From assembly GCA_036023115.1 (NCBI GenBank), contig JAYKKT010000059.1, positions 3,386,001 to 3,450,000 of the forward strand: a DNA stretch of 64,000 nt, written 5' to 3'. The DNA comes from Brasenia schreberi (taxonomy: Eukaryota > Streptophyta > Magnoliopsida > Nymphaeales > Cabombaceae). The notes beneath the pieces were generated by a model. It saw only the letters and a program-made list of their open reading frames with translations. It did not search any database and had not been told where the DNA came from. Numbering within the stretch: position 1 is the first letter of the stretch; every line of letters begins with the position of its first letter. Below, piece by piece: positions 1-12,329 of this stretch. The position numbers and the translations under genes were made by a program.

Positions 1-592
1 CAGTTGCATTTAAATCCACTCCCAAAAGCTATCTGCCAGATTCTATCCCCTTTCTTCATTCTGCCCATTGCTTCGATATAAGCAAGTTCATTCCATATGG
101 AGGAGGAAGACGTATTTCCGTATCTATACAGAGTCATTTTCGAAGGTTCTGACTTCTGCGTGTTCAGGTGTCATTCCCAAATTCTTCTGCACTGAATCAA
201 TGACAGCCTTTCCACCTGTATGAATGCAAAAGTGTTCAAAAGTCTTTGAAATCAGGAACATAGTGCGGATGTCTACCCTTCAAAACTTTTCTTCTGATTA
301 CAGACAATGCATACTGAATTTTCTCAGAAAATGGTAGAACAAGAGGACCGAGATTCGCGATATTGGCTCGAAGGGCGCCGGCAGCTGCATTTAGTACATC
401 TTTTGATAGGGAGATACCAATGAGACCTTCAGAATCTGGCTCTTGAAATACACATCTGTATGAATTATCACCTCTACCTGTGTGCGTTCGGATTAGATAT
501 TGAAGAACATACTTAGCTTTCCTCTCGTCATGTGATCTATTGCCGAGTAGTATAGCAGCCGCACCCATTCTAAACAAGCAGTTGGTTAACAG

Positions 593-770
593 TGTGAGTT
601 GATCGGTCGACTCCTTACCGGATTCTTGCTTCTGTCGACCTCCCGGTGTCCCTTGATCTTTTTGCTCAGGTATGCATGAGCGGAAATCATGTATGAATGA
701 TGTATGTTTTTGAGGTTTCCTCGGAGTAGGGTTTGCTTAGGAAGAAGGCTCTTTGTTTCTCAGTATTTTC

Positions 771-801
<31 letters not shown>

Positions 802-1014
802 TTTGATCTCTTGTTGCTCTATCTTCTTTCCAGATTTTCCACTGGGCATGGAGCCCCTTATCCGGACCGTTACAGTTATATTCGGAAATTGTCTAACGGT
901 TTCGGCTTTTGATTACTGTTACAGCCACTCTTTCCCGCATCCTTTTCACACATAACGGTTGGATGACCAATCCACTAGTTTCTTTGCTGGTTGCAGAATG
1001 GTCATTTCCTTACA
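593..1014 (-). repeat. Copia 3' LTR
   Basis: On the minus strand the LTR runs from TGTAAGG to CTCACA, the usual TG...CA ends. It is collinear with 4403-4792 but longer, partly through a GT microsatellite near 779-800. The visible substitutions and indels show an old insertion. Confidence 0.92.
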
Positions 1015-4000
1015 TCTCCCACTTTGTCATTCTAATCAAGTAAACTGATATACTGGTTTTCCTCTCACTTTTGTAAGATTTTCTAAGTAATGTCATTTCA
1101 TGATTGTTATTGAAATTACTACCCGTTATATGGTTATTTATCTGCACAACAATCAAACATATCTCAAACCCATGGTCACAATATGTTTTGAGAAAAACTC
1201 TTCTGCTATGCCTTAAGTCAAGAGATCTGCCAACATATCATGAGTTGACATCTATGAGATGGATATTTTCTTTTTGATAACCATATCATAAACATAGTGG
1301 TATTTAACTATTATATGCTTGCTCTTAGAGTTGTCACCTCCACTCTTGATAAGAGTAATTATTGCATTGTTGTCATAGTAAATGATAATTGACTCATCGG
1401 CTATCTCAAGCTTCAAATCTCGTATGAAGCGGCTTATCTAGACAACACTCGTTGTAGTCATACAACAAGCTACATACTCAGCTTATTGTGTATACAATGT
1501 TATAAAACCCTGTTTCTTTCATGCCCAAGAAACAACACCACCTCCAAATAAGAATATTTACCCCGAGGTTGATTTGTTTTATTTTTGCTCCCACCAAAGT
1601 CAACATCTATGTATCCTACCACTTTCAGTTCATTTGCTTAAAAACACAGTTTTTAATCTTTTGTTCCTTTCAGATATTTTAAAATCCTTTTCACAGTTAT
1701 CTAGTACTGTCATCCAAGATTACTTATTCCACCTCTATCTGATCTTAAGACTTTGATTGAATGCTCCAATTGATTTTCAACTTGCTACTTATATTCTTTA
1801 AAAGCTTCAAGTGCCTCAAATTTATGTGCTAGGAGATAGATACGTATATCTCGAGTATTCATCGATAAAGGTTATAAAGTAAACGTTTTCACAATGTGAC
1901 CTTACTCTTAAGGGTCCACATAAATTCGTATGAATGACTTTCAACAGGATTGTTGCCCTTGTTGTCTCTTTGGGAAAAACTTTTCTTTTCATTTTTCCTT
2001 GTATATAAACTTCACACTTCTTAAAAGTATTTTCCTCAAATCTTAGTAGTAAGTCAAAGTTGGATTAACTTTTCCAGACTTATATGCCGAAGGTGTTTAT
2101 AACACATATGCACATCAACATTAAAGGCACAATCAATATAAGGAGAAGGATTTTCATTTTTATTGACTTTCATTTTGAACAGTCCATATTCTACATTAAA
2201 TTCTCTATAGAAAAATATTCTCCCATGTTTTCCCATAGTCACCTTGCTAAGAATAAACCTGACATCAAAACCTTTCTTTACTAAGATAGGAACCGAAATC
2301 AGATTGCGCCTTATAGATAACATGATCAATACATTAGTCAATCCAAGTATTGTGCCTTGTACAAAAATTCTAAAGGACTCAGTACCCAAAACATCCGAGA
2401 AAGTATTATTTTCCTTTTACACCCGATGTTCTCCTAGTTTGTACTCCTTTAGATCCATTGTCCCTTGTTTAGTCTTCGAGATATATCTAGTCACTATGGA
2501 GTTAACCCACCAACCAGTCACCGGGCAGTTAATATAGAGATATTCTGATATCATGCAGATTATGTCCTTCTTCTCTGATTGTCTGCATTGTGAGTTATTT
2601 CTTCCACTCTTGTTATTGCACGAATCCCTCTTATAGTATCTCATCTTTTCACAATTGAAACACATTACCCGAGTAGCGGTTTCCTACATTTTCTTAAAAG
2701 ATTGGCCGCCTTTTTTGTTATTTTTTCCAAACATTTGTTTGGTTTATTTCTTCTTTGGTTAGATTTGGAGCTAGTCCCTATCTCATCTTATACTACTAGC
2801 AATTTTTTCTTTTTGTTTTTACTCATATGTTCTTGCTCTATTGTTAGTTTTAGGGCAATTCAGAAAGGTTGATTTCTGGCACTAGTCTGAGGGCAATGGT
2901 AACCATGTTCTATTATGGGAGAAGATTGTTCAGTATTGTAGATATCTGCATCGGTTTTTGAATGATTGATTTTGCCACAACTAGGTCCCTGTCCATTACT
3001 ATGGTTTACATGTTTTACTACATTATCTCCTTCTTTCATTTTGAAGGAATTTTATTTTTGTAGTAGCAACTGGACATCTAGCTTGGCAGTTGTATCATAT
3101 TTGGTTGTTATAGAATCAAACAACTCTTTGGTGGTCTCGAATTCCTCGAAGACCCTGATCAAGTCATCCTCCATGTATGTCAACATGACAGTTCTTGCTA
3201 TTGTATCATCTTTTATAAATGTTTTATACATTTCTATATGTTGCTCGATTGCGTCTGGTGGTAGTGGACACGTAGTTTTCCTTAGGATATACTCTACAGC
3301 TTTAAGTATTAGAGTAAACGGTATCCTTCTCTTTCATGTTTAGAAGTTTAGACCATTTAACTTTTTAGTCTTTGTCAGTTCTGACACATATTCTAAAGTT
3401 TATTTTTACATATTTGGCAATTATAACAGTTAAACGATTTAAAAGGAAAACATTTAAGAAGCAACAAAACACACATAACATGAATTTGGTTAGCACGATG
3501 CAGAATATCACAAAAACGAGCTGAAAATAACTTATTTTTAATATAAAAACAAGATGAGATAAATCCATAATTAAAAAAAAATCTTGCCCTTGATAATTTC
3601 CCAAAATACCAGGAATAAAACAGTAATTTTATTTGTCTGTCTGGTTTTGTAATTTTTCAAAAAGGCAAAGAACAGAATAGTAAAATCAGTTTTTGTATTT
3701 CTAAAAATTTTGTAACTCATGAGGGGTAAATTCATAATTTTACCTTCAAATCTGTAATTTTCTCAAAACGATAGGGACAAATATGTCTTTTGATATAGTA
3801 ACGGTACTGTAATAAACTTAACCGAGAATGACAGTGACGTAAATCAATATCTCAATTTTTTATAATTTTTATAAATTATTAGAGGGTAAAACTGACTTTT
3901 TACCTAAATAAGGGCAAAATAATATTTTTACCTAAAAATATCTAAATATTTCAGTAATTTTCCTCAGTGGCTATAATTTTAAAAAACCAGTCGGAAGATA

Positions 4001-4402
4001 ATGAACTTTTTAGTCCACACGGTTTTTCAGGCACGTTAAAAGCACAGAGGAGAGAGAGAGAGGGAAGGCTGTGTCTGCCTTTTCCTGCCTCTTGGCATGC
4101 GGCCACCCATAGCCTTATGTCGCCTGTTCTGTTGTGGCCATCCTATAGCTTCTGGCGATTGCTTTCTTTCTTTTTTTTGCTTGTTCTTGTGTTGCAGCCG
4201 ACCTCTAGCTTCCTGACCGAGGTTTTGCCAGTTGCTTTCTTGCTTTTTCCAGCTGACTAAGTAGGTTTCTCTACCGTGTCTTTACTTAAGTGAGGTCTTT
4301 CTGCCCAGTCTCGAGAGTTAAGAAGTTTTTCTCTCATTTCTCTTTTATATATTTGTTTATTCTAACGCATACGTGTTTAGAGGTCAAAACCTGGCCCTCA
4401 TA

Positions 4403-4792
4403 TGTGAGTAGATCAGTCGACTCCTTGTCTTCTTCTGTTGGCCTCATGGTGTCCCCTAATCTTCTTGCGGAGGTATGCAGCAGTGGAAATCTGGTATGAA
4501 TGAGATATGTTTTTGAGGTTTCCTTGCAGTGAGTTTTGCCTGAGAAGAAGCCTCTCTGTTTCAGTATATATGTGTTTTGATCTCTTGCGCCTCTTCTCGG
4601 AGTTTTTCACTGGGCTTTTCGATCATGGAGCTCCTTTATCCGTACAGTTACAGTTATATTCGGAAACTGTTTGACGGTTTCGGCTTTTGATGGCTGTTAC
4701 AGCCACTCTTTCCCGCATCCCGTCCGCATATAATGGCTAGATGGCCAGTCCAGCCGTTTATGTGTGTTGCGGAGAATGGCCATTTCCTTACA
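4403..4792 (-). repeat. Copia 5' LTR
   Basis: This is the partner of the LTR at 593-1014. Shared blocks include the GATC(A/G)GTCGACTCC segment near one end and GGTTTCGGCTTTTGAT near the other. The flanking AACAG at 4793-4797 duplicates 588-592. Confidence 0.92.
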
Positions 4793-4852
4793 AACAGCAT
4801 CCACTTCTTTCGCCCGGAGGTACCCATTTGGAGTAAGAGCTTCCATACTAAG

Positions 4853-4856
<4 letters not shown>

Positions 4857-4908
<52 letters not shown>
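4857..4908. repeat. (GA)n microsatellite inside the KCS frame
   Basis: About 26 GA units. On the minus strand they translate as an LS repeat that starts straight after HKNS, where the family normally has a short segment leading to VVS(M/T)E. VLSME is found just past the repeat in another frame. The expansion therefore arose within coding sequence. Confidence 0.9.
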
Positions 4909-4913
<5 letters not shown>

Positions 4914-6570
4914 GTGGACTCTAAGTAGATCTCTTGCTAATGTTAGTGATAGTATACCTGCGCTGCAGCCCATTCCGGAAAGGTTGAAACTCATCAAATT
5001 GCTTTTGATGATCAATGCAGGGATTGATGGAGTAGGGCTGAAGGTGCTGCAGTTAGAAATGAGAATATCGATCGACTTCGGATTGATGTTATGCTTATCA
5101 AATAGATCTTTCACTATCGTGCACAAGATGGTTTCCACTTCTTCTCTCGAGCCTACCGATGAATGATCTAGTGGGTAGCAATGAACTTCGTTACCTAAGG
5201 CTGCCCTTTGGAGGTTCCTGATCTGGAACTGGATACTCTCTGCGTCAAATTCTTTAGAAAGGTTTAAACTTTCGTGCAATGTGGAAAGTGGAACTCTTCA
5301 CTAATTCGGAGGTCGGTAACAGGTGAAATCAACCAGATAGACATGCTTTCTTTTGGTAGAAAGGTACACAACTGCTAGAACCAATAGAGTTGCTGCAAAA
5401 TAGTGGATGTTATGCATTTCTATCCGTCTCTGTTGCAGTGGACTTGTGAATTTTAGCAGTAGGAAGCCAAACGCCACGTCCATTATTTACTGGAAAAGAG
5501 AAGTTTTATCAGTGCAGTAGTGAAACATTTGCGTTCCAATTTATAGCACATAGAGAGAGATTTTGTTGTAACTGGTCATGCAGAAGTGATACTGATAGTT
5601 ATGTGTTATGATGCAGGTTTTCGGGTCATGCCGAGAAATTTCAGGATAGTTACATTGTGGTTATCATCATGATTTAAAGAAACGCGTGACAGCAGCAATT
5701 GAAGTTGAGATTTCTTTGTTTCTTATATTATATTAAAGTTAAGATCTCTTTGTTGCTCACGTATCTGTAGAAGCTGTGGCTTAAGCTTTTCGCCTGGGAA
5801 GTAAATGACTGCTTTATTTAGAATTCAACAGCACCCCCCCGCCCCCATTTCCACACAATTATGGTAACAACTGAACTAAAAAGGGAATTGACTTTTATCA
5901 CTTGCCACTGATAAGTAGGGGTGGTTCAACACAGATCGAGTCTTAAAGCGGAAACTAAAGTGGGCCTTTATTACTTTATATTCAAGTTTTAAAATATGAA
6001 AAATATATAAAAATAAAAGTTTAATCACCCTAGCTTTTTGAGATGCAAGCTTTGAGTGTCTACAGATTTAGAGGCCAACAGAACTATACTGTAAGGAGCC
6101 TAAAATTCTGGGGCCTAAATTGCTTGCTTTAGTGGTTTACCCGCTAGCAACCCCTGAAACTTCCTTTCCACTACTTGATGGTGTTTTTGGATGGTGTTGT
6201 CGTCAAAAGTGGCGACTTTTTGGTGCCAACAGATGGTCAGTCACACTGGAATTGAGATACTGCGTGAACTACCATGGGGACATCATGGCAAAACTGGAAC
6301 AAAGGGTGAAATCAGCCCACGAAGATCTCTACTTATGTTGGTCTCAAGAGCAATGGAGATCTTCCCATCTGCATGCATATGAGCAGCTCAAGCAGAGGGT
6401 CTGGTTCAGGGGCTTATCGCTAATTTCTTAGAGGATCAACTGGTATCAAAGCAAAGGGTGTTTTCTGTAGTTTAGGCATACATACAATGAGTTGGCATAT
6501 GACAGATGAGCAGCAAGTGCAGATTGTCAAACTCTTCCCTGAGAAAACATGCCTGATATTGTGTAGCTAA

Positions 6571-6699
6571 CCTCCTTTTCTTTTTGGTACAATGGGGAAG
6601 ACAACGCACTCCCCAGATATCGAACTCATGACCTTTGACTCGTGAGCCGAAACAGCCTCCCACCCCGGCCCCCAGTCAGGTTAGCTATTGCTCTTTGTG
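6571..6699 (-). repeat. SINE-like copy, family 1
   Basis: On the minus strand it carries the family core AAAGGTCATGAGTTCGAT, a B-box-like pol III motif preceded by a GACTCACGAGTC-type segment. It shares this core with the copies at 7.7, 10.5, 27.1, 28.5, 32.6, 32.9 and 53.2 kb. This suggests a tRNA-derived SINE. Confidence 0.6.
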
Positions 6700-7694
6700 A
6701 AGCTATCTGAACATACTGTCATGGAAGATATGTGAGCTGCCCTCGCTGAAAATTTATAGTAGACACTTTTCTATTAGCACTTACAAATGATTCATATAAG
6801 CTACTTGAACATTCAGCATCATTATGGCATGATACTGTTATAATTATATCCTTTCCAGTTCCACGTTATTAAGGAAAGAAATTAGGTTCTCTGTCATATT
6901 ACGTCAACTGATTAACAAAACGGACTGTGGAGCCCCTCGGATTAAGGATTTTCTGTCAATGTTTTTCTTGACGCCTCATTTTGGAGGGTGGAACACAGTT
7001 TCTGAGCGTGAAGCACAAGTCAGAAATAGGTTCCCACGGTTATGACCAGTCGGAATTTCTGGGAACGGCTGGGAAATTTCAGATTATGGTCTGTGACATG
7101 AACCAATCAAGGAAATTGCGTAACCAAAGTAGGGTAATGAGTCTTGGAAGACAGGTAGCAGTTGCAGGTATTCGACACCATCTTCGTTGGACAGGCCCCT
7201 TCTAGTGAAGTATCTGGAATAAATAAACACGCAAGTACATGTATGTGTATGTGTGCGCGTGTGAGAGAAAGAGAGAGGTTCTCATACCATGTCAGATGCG
7301 GACACTAATAAGTTAGTTCATCAGGCGTTTATACTTTCAGATCGAAGCACTAATCCGTGAATTCTCTAACTTGCAGTGTTTCGATCAATTGGACTTATAC
7401 AAGAAACGTGATGCACTTCAGAAGAGCAAAGTATTTTTAATTGTTTTCCTATGGAAGAACATTTATTACTCCATAAAAATTGCTTATACATACATAATGG
7501 TGACTATTAGTGCATTAAGTACCTCTTTATTTGAAAATTCTTAAGCTATTTTATTGGTTTAAAGCTGAGGATTGTATTAGAGATGATGAGAGATTTGTGG
7601 CCTCTGACATAGAATTTCAATGAAGCGGCACAGCTGCCTAAGTATGTTAACATGGATCAGTTAGATTTTAGCTATTTTAAATCTCATACAGTAC

Positions 7695-7803
7695 AAAGAG
7701 CAAGAACTCACCTGGATAGGGGGTCGATTCACAAGTTGAAGGTTATGAGTTCGGTCACCCGGTGCATGCATCTGGCTTTGTCTCCTCCTTGCACTCAAAA
7801 GAA
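7695..7803 (+). repeat. SINE-like copy, family 1
   Basis: It carries CTCACCTGGATAGGGGGTCG, then AAGTTGAAGGTTATGAGTTC (B-box-like), then GGTGCATGCATCTGGCTTTG. This matches the order of blocks in the copy at 10479-10582. Confidence 0.6.
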
Positions 7804-8082
7804 TCTCATATTGCCAACAGAAATTCTGGACCGACCTGATCTGATCTGAATTCTGGTATTCTAACTAGATTCAGTTTCACATGGTATTCGTAATAAACTA
7901 GGACAACTACATTATTAAGATTAGCAGAATCTGCACTTCGAATTTTAAGCCTATCACACAGGCAAATATATTCAATAAGTTGATAATGAGTCTTAGAGAA
8001 ATAATTTCATTATTTAAGTTTCATTAGCACTCAGATCAATCACTACCGGCAGTTGAAAGCAGCAGATGCTGTGAGTTTATTA

Positions 8083-9758
8083 CTAACAGAAATAAGCAGG
8101 GAGATGATAGATGGAGTCATCGTCGGTCTTCATCCTTTCGGATTTGTGAGACACCACCAGTGAGATGTGGTGGGCATGACTTGCTATTGCTGCAGCTCTC
8201 CACCTCTCTGCTCTCTTCTCCACTGTTGCCATCCTTTTCATCAACTTCTCTTCCATATTCGACCTCATCCTCTCTATTTTCAGCTGAGACAACAAGCATG
8301 CTTGTATTAAAAGTCATGGAAAGGGATCTTTAATGATAAGATTACTTGTTTTGAGTTAATTTTCAGTAAGATCTTCAAAAGTAGCAAGGATTGCAATCAC
8401 TACGTGATGAAGAGGTAGTGCTGTAAATTGTAACACCTCGAGCTTTTTCAACTCGGCCTCAGCCTTGGCATCCTGCAGGTTTATCCATGCTTGGATCTTT
8501 GCCTCCTCTCTCCGACACCTGAAATTGAAGAAAAGGATCATACTGATTTCCAGATTGAAGACAGCCTACTATCTACCATTAGCAGCCTCGGAATCATCTC
8601 TAGGAAAAGCTTTTCTTTTTTGTCTGATTTCCTCTCTTTTCCCTTAATTTAGTAATAATTGGGAAAGATCGTTCAGTGCATTCTTTTACTAATTACTTCT
8701 ACACAACCCCAGACACTACACCTACAAATATACGCACATGCACACGCACATTCTAAATTCAGTAGATCCTCTGCCAACGTACTGTGAGGCACTCCAAGAA
8801 ACAAACTACTGGTTGAGCAGAGAGTTTCCCACCATAGTGAGGGGAAACAGAGTGATGTTGCTACCTTGGATCATTATATATGTGTTATCCACCGATATTG
8901 TCTTTCCTTGAGAAAAGTGTTTCTTTTTTCAATTATCCTTTAGAATTTCTACCTTTGCGGTCTACTACCATTACTAGACCTTCACAATCCAAAACTAAAC
9001 AAGATTCAGTAATCTGAGAAGTGAAAGGTACATAAACCAAGAGAAACAAGGGAACAAACAGAAGCTATACCTGATGCAGCACTGCCTGCTTTCCTTCTCA
9101 TCTGGTACATATTTCTTTATTGCAGCAATACCATTCTCCAAACTGTTCCAGGCCATCTCTTCCCTTTCCTCCCTGGGGTTCCAACTATTCATGGAGCTAC
9201 CATCAAACACCCCGATGCTGCTCAAGATAGCAGAAGTTGTGGCTTGAGTGTTATTTATGGTGGAGGGAGAAACTTTCTTGCTTTTCAGACTACATACATC
9301 TATGCCATTTGCCCCTTGGCTAGCCTCTTCATGTTCGAATCCATTGTAAATCCCTTTCCCGATATCCATAAACCTGTCTGAAAAAACAAATCAACTTGCA
9401 TCAAAAGCCATACTTAAAGGTTCTGACAGTACCAACAAAGAGAGAGATGAAATGTAAAAGGGGAACTCCTTTTCCCTTGACCTTTGAGGAAGTTTCTTGG
9501 TGGATTATTATCTGAACGGGCTACTGTCGTGCTGGGTGATGATGGGAACTGCTTGCCATTCTTCTTGTTTCCTCTGACATTTTGCACTGAAACAGGAGAC
9601 TGCATGGGGTGGAGAGGGCTGGTTCTCACCCACTTTTCTGCTTCCTCCCATTTGGAAGAAAGGAGCTTCTTTGATTGATTGGTGAAGGTTGGGGGCTTCT
9701 TGGTTAGAGCTATTGGCGAATCTGTAGCTCCTGAAATGGGGTTGTCGTATAAAGGCAT
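8083..9758 (-). CDS. Remorin family protein (4 exons)
   Basis: Remorins are plant-specific proteins of plasma-membrane nanodomains that oligomerise through a C-terminal coiled coil. My exon model is 9758-9482, 9377-9071, 8518-8437 and 8283-8083. All introns are GT-AG, phases are consistent, and the product is 288 aa. Exon 1 holds a basic, disordered N-terminus with SSKWEEAEKWV, the remorin motif SxKWDDAEKW. The exon 1/2 join gives NFLKDRFMDIGKG. Exons 3 and 4 encode the C-terminal domain: REEAKIQAWINLQDAKAEAE, KKLE, LKIERMRSNMEEKLMKRMA and EKRAERWRAAA. The protein ends in AYFC; a C-terminal Cys could be lipidated, as in other remorins, but that is inference. The start is the first Met upstream of the motif in frame; the true N-terminus could be longer. 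The subgroup is not assigned. Confidence 0.88.
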
Positions 9759-10478
9759 CGTGGTCGAGTGCTGGTTCAGACAAGCTGCCTGAGAGAGAGA
9801 TGCCCAGTACAGCTACCTCACCATCTCTCTACCTCTGCAAAAATTACAGAACGCATCTTTCGTTGGTGGATTGAAAGCATATCCAAGGATTTATTTGAGA
9901 AAGACTTCACTCATCTTTCTTTTCGTTTTGAGGATTTTCACCGTGGTATTATTGAATCAAGGAATACAGGTTGGCAGGCTTATTTATTTGTCCTCTTGTT
10001 ATATCTGAAGCATATTACCCAAGAGTTCTTGGTGGTCATTTCCTGGCATATGACTGGCCCCTGGCAATGACATCATACCGCTCCACATGCATTCATTTCA
10101 ACGGCTAAGACTGCCAAATTCTTACCCATTCAAAGCCCCTGATCAGGTTACTTTTGTATCAATCCTACTTGTAACTGTCCTACTTGTGAAAGACATCGAT
10201 GAAGAACTCTTTCTAGTATTCCAGGAAAATGAGATAACATTATCAAATCCATCTCATCTTTGCCGCTGCCTGTTGGCCTGCCAGATTCATGGATAGCCTC
10301 TCTCATACACACACCCATCAACAATTGCACTTTAAATACAAATAATAGGATCTTATAAGATCCTTCCTTGATCTCAAAGCATAGAATCTTGAGTAAAACC
10401 AAAATCGATATCCAAGCAATATTAAATAATCATAGAATGTCTCTGTGAGGATCATATAAAGTAATCAAGACTGCAAAA

Positions 10479-10582
10479 TGAGCAATAGCCTCACCTGTCT
10501 AGGAGTTTGACGCACAAATCAAAGGTCATGAGTTCAATACCTGGGCATGCAGGCTTTGGCCTTCACAGTATACCCAGAAGAA
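10479..10582 (+). repeat. SINE-like copy, family 1
   Basis: It contains CTCACCTGTCTAGGAGTTTG, AAAGGTCATGAGTTCAATAC and GGGCATGCAGGCTTTGGCC. This is one of the better-preserved copies and serves as a reference for the family. Confidence 0.65.
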
Positions 10583-10999
10583 GTCTGCAAAGGTTCTCTA
10601 ATGTTCACCGGAAGTGAAGTTAAATGATTTAGCTTGGTTTAAAACGTGAGTTTGAAGTAAATCCGAGAAAAAGAATGGACCATTGGCCTTGTACAGATTT
10701 TGACCATATTGTGGCATGTGTTATTGAGGACGCAAATAGAGACTGCATTTTGGTCCTTTTGTCTGATTTGGTAGATCTGTAATTGTAAGTTAGGAAACAA
10801 CAGAAGCTGTGGGGGCCAACCTACCAGATGTGCTGGTTAGCTTAATTATGGTCTACTGTTGAAGTTGTCAGTATGCAAGCACATTGCTGGGATTGCTGGT
10901 AACTGAACGGCCGGAAGTAGTAAATATGACTGTCGGTGCACACTTATACATACACATACACGTTCACGTGCTCACACACACACATATATATATCGATAG

Positions 11000-11230
11000 A
11001 GGGAGATTCATGACCTAATCCATGTTTAGATCTTTTCAAACGTGTTCATCATTCGAACGATGCAATGAACAATGGATTTGAATCTTAAAAAATAATGTTG
11101 TATTTTTTGTACTCACATTAGTGCAGAATGGTACAATCTGTTTTTTCATTTCAAATGTTCGTTATTATCGAGTAGATTTAATCATAAATTAAATTGAATA
11201 TATACCACTTTCTTTTTTTTTCTATATATA

Positions 11231-11282
<52 letters not shown>

Positions 11283-11510
11283 GTGTATGCTCAATTAAAC
11301 ATTTCTACCGTTTAATCAATATGATAAAAAGTAAAGATTTGAATTTAAAAAAAATAAAATATATTTTATATTTAATGTACAATAATATATTTTTAAAATT
11401 CAAATTTCTACCGTTGATTATGCTAATGAAATAGTGGAAATTTTTGAATAGATTTAAGCATGGATGAGTTTAAGTGTGACCAATATATATGTACACATGT
11501 TTATGCCGTA
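11000..11510 (+). repeat. AT-rich MITE-like repeat
   Basis: It shares blocks such as CCGTTTAATCAATATGATAA and a conserved end (GATTTAAGCATGGATGAGTT) with 34060-34315 and, inverted, with 55440-55640. An AT dinucleotide tract lies at 11223-11279. No coding capacity. The exact termini were not resolved. Confidence 0.5.
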
Positions 11511-11599
11511 CGTGTATACAATGTAAATGTACATAAATTAACGCACCTATGAACATGTATATATATAAATATAAAAAAGAGATAAATAAATAAATATAG

Positions 11600-12296
11600 A
11601 GAGATAAAAGACAGAATTTATAGAATGTAAATTTGATCATTTGAGTACTTAAAAGTACTTAGAAATTAAGATTGGCACACAATGTATTCCTCACAATAAA
11701 GTTTTAAATACCCAGGATCAATTTTTAAAAGTAATGAAAAAATTGATAGAGATGTTACGCATAAAATTAATGTCAGTTGGTTAAAATGGAGAGGAGCATA
11801 AAGTATTCTTTGTGATAAGAAGATACCATTAAAGTTAAACGGTAAATATTATAGAGCAACAATTAGACCTGCTATATTTTATGATTATGAGTGTTGGGCA
11901 ATTAATCATCAGCAGTTGCAAAAGATATTCGTAGCATAAATGAAGATGTTAAGATGGATGAGTGGTCACACAAGAAAAGACCATATATATAATGAGTTTT
12001 TAGAAATAAATTGGGAGTAGCACCAATAGATGATAAAATGAGGAAAAATCATTTACGATGGTTTGGACACGTAGAAAAATGACAAAAGGACACTCCTTTA
12101 AGAAGATATGAAAAATTAGATAATGAAAATGTTAAAAGAGAAAGAGAACGATCACAAAGGTGTTCGAAATAAACTATAAAAAATAATATAGTTTATATTA
12201 AGTTAATGGCTAGCATGACACATGATAGGACCATGTGGAAACAAAGAATTCCCGTAGTCGACCCATCTAATATGAGAAAAGGCTTAGTTGTTGTTA
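11600..12296 (+). mobile_element. 5'-truncated LINE, 3' end
   Basis: Broken frames give the C-terminal part of a plant LINE reverse transcriptase polyprotein: [34 protein letters not shown] and [17 protein letters not shown]. The segment ends in AAAAGGCTTAGTTGTTGTT, the 3' terminus shared with the copies at 16.4, 38.8, 47.4, 52.3, 55.6 and 55.9 kb. Stops and frameshifts are abundant. Confidence 0.85.
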
Positions 12297-12329
12297 TAGA
12301 AAGAGATAATAATTTTGTAAAATAGTCGT

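Larger units (their letters stand above)
593..4792 (-). mobile_element. Degenerate Copia (Ty1) LTR retrotransposon, RT deleted
   Basis: The element is 4.2 kb, with LTRs at 593-1014 and 4403-4792 and the 5-bp target duplication AACAG (588-592 and 4793-4797). On the minus strand the order is: 5' LTR; a tRNA-Met-like primer site just inside it (about 4402-4387); gag (about 3340-2700); a CCHC-type zinc knuckle with His replaced by Tyr (about 2665-2620); a protease remnant where the WVDSGAT motif reads WVNSIVT (about 2510); GAG-pre-integrase (2390-2054); and the start of the integrase core (about 2000-1700, FIDEYSRYTY). It then jumps to RNase H (about 1620-1200, GYIDVDFGGS) and a polypurine tract AAGTGGGAGA (1015-1024). 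The rest of integrase and the reverse transcriptase are missing. Stops and frameshifts are frequent, so it is not mobile by itself. It is inserted in, and in the same orientation as, a KCS gene. Confidence 0.93.
1..5483 (-). pseudogene. 3-ketoacyl-CoA synthase (KCS) pseudogene, 3' end outside window
   Basis: The family condenses malonyl-CoA with long acyl-CoA in very-long-chain fatty acid elongation in the ER. Reading the minus strand from ATG 5483, I see an N-terminal hydrophobic segment, the YLVDFTCYRPP motif, the FNLSGMGCSAG active-site motif (nucleophile Cys codon at 4965-4967), then NCLFRMG (about 577), LGPLVLPFSEK, PDFK and [10 protein letters not shown] (conserved His), and [12 protein letters not shown] near the window edge. 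It is dead. Adjacent TAG and TGA follow RPPN in frame (about 5300). A GA microsatellite (4857-4908) sits inside the coding frame and a frameshift follows it. A Copia element is inserted just before TNCLFRMG. Two more frameshifts occur, after PDFKD (about 236) and before EPSKM (about 150). Removing the Copia element and one copy of its target duplication rejoins the frame as RKKWMLLTNCLFRMG, which proves a former KCS gene. Family assignment is secure; the paralogue is not. Confidence 0.93.
5484..8082. other. Intergenic stretch, no supported gene
   Basis: There is no convincing protein-coding gene. It contains a C-rich run near 5833-5848, two SINE-like copies (6571-6699 and 7695-7803), a retroelement primer-site-like GGTATCAAAGCA near 6442 and a GT/GA tract near 7240-7277. 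Open frames around 6120-6431 match nothing I recognise and lack splice context. Confidence 0.6.

Noticed and set aside
4848..5279. Long minus-strand frame with LS repeats as a separate protein
   Set aside because: It is the 5' part of the KCS pseudogene running into the GA microsatellite; the end is repeat-encoded.
6120..6431. 103-codon frame resembling a small protein
   Set aside because: No recognisable family. A tRNA-primer-site-like GGTATCAAAGCA follows, so it may be retroelement debris; too weak to annotate.
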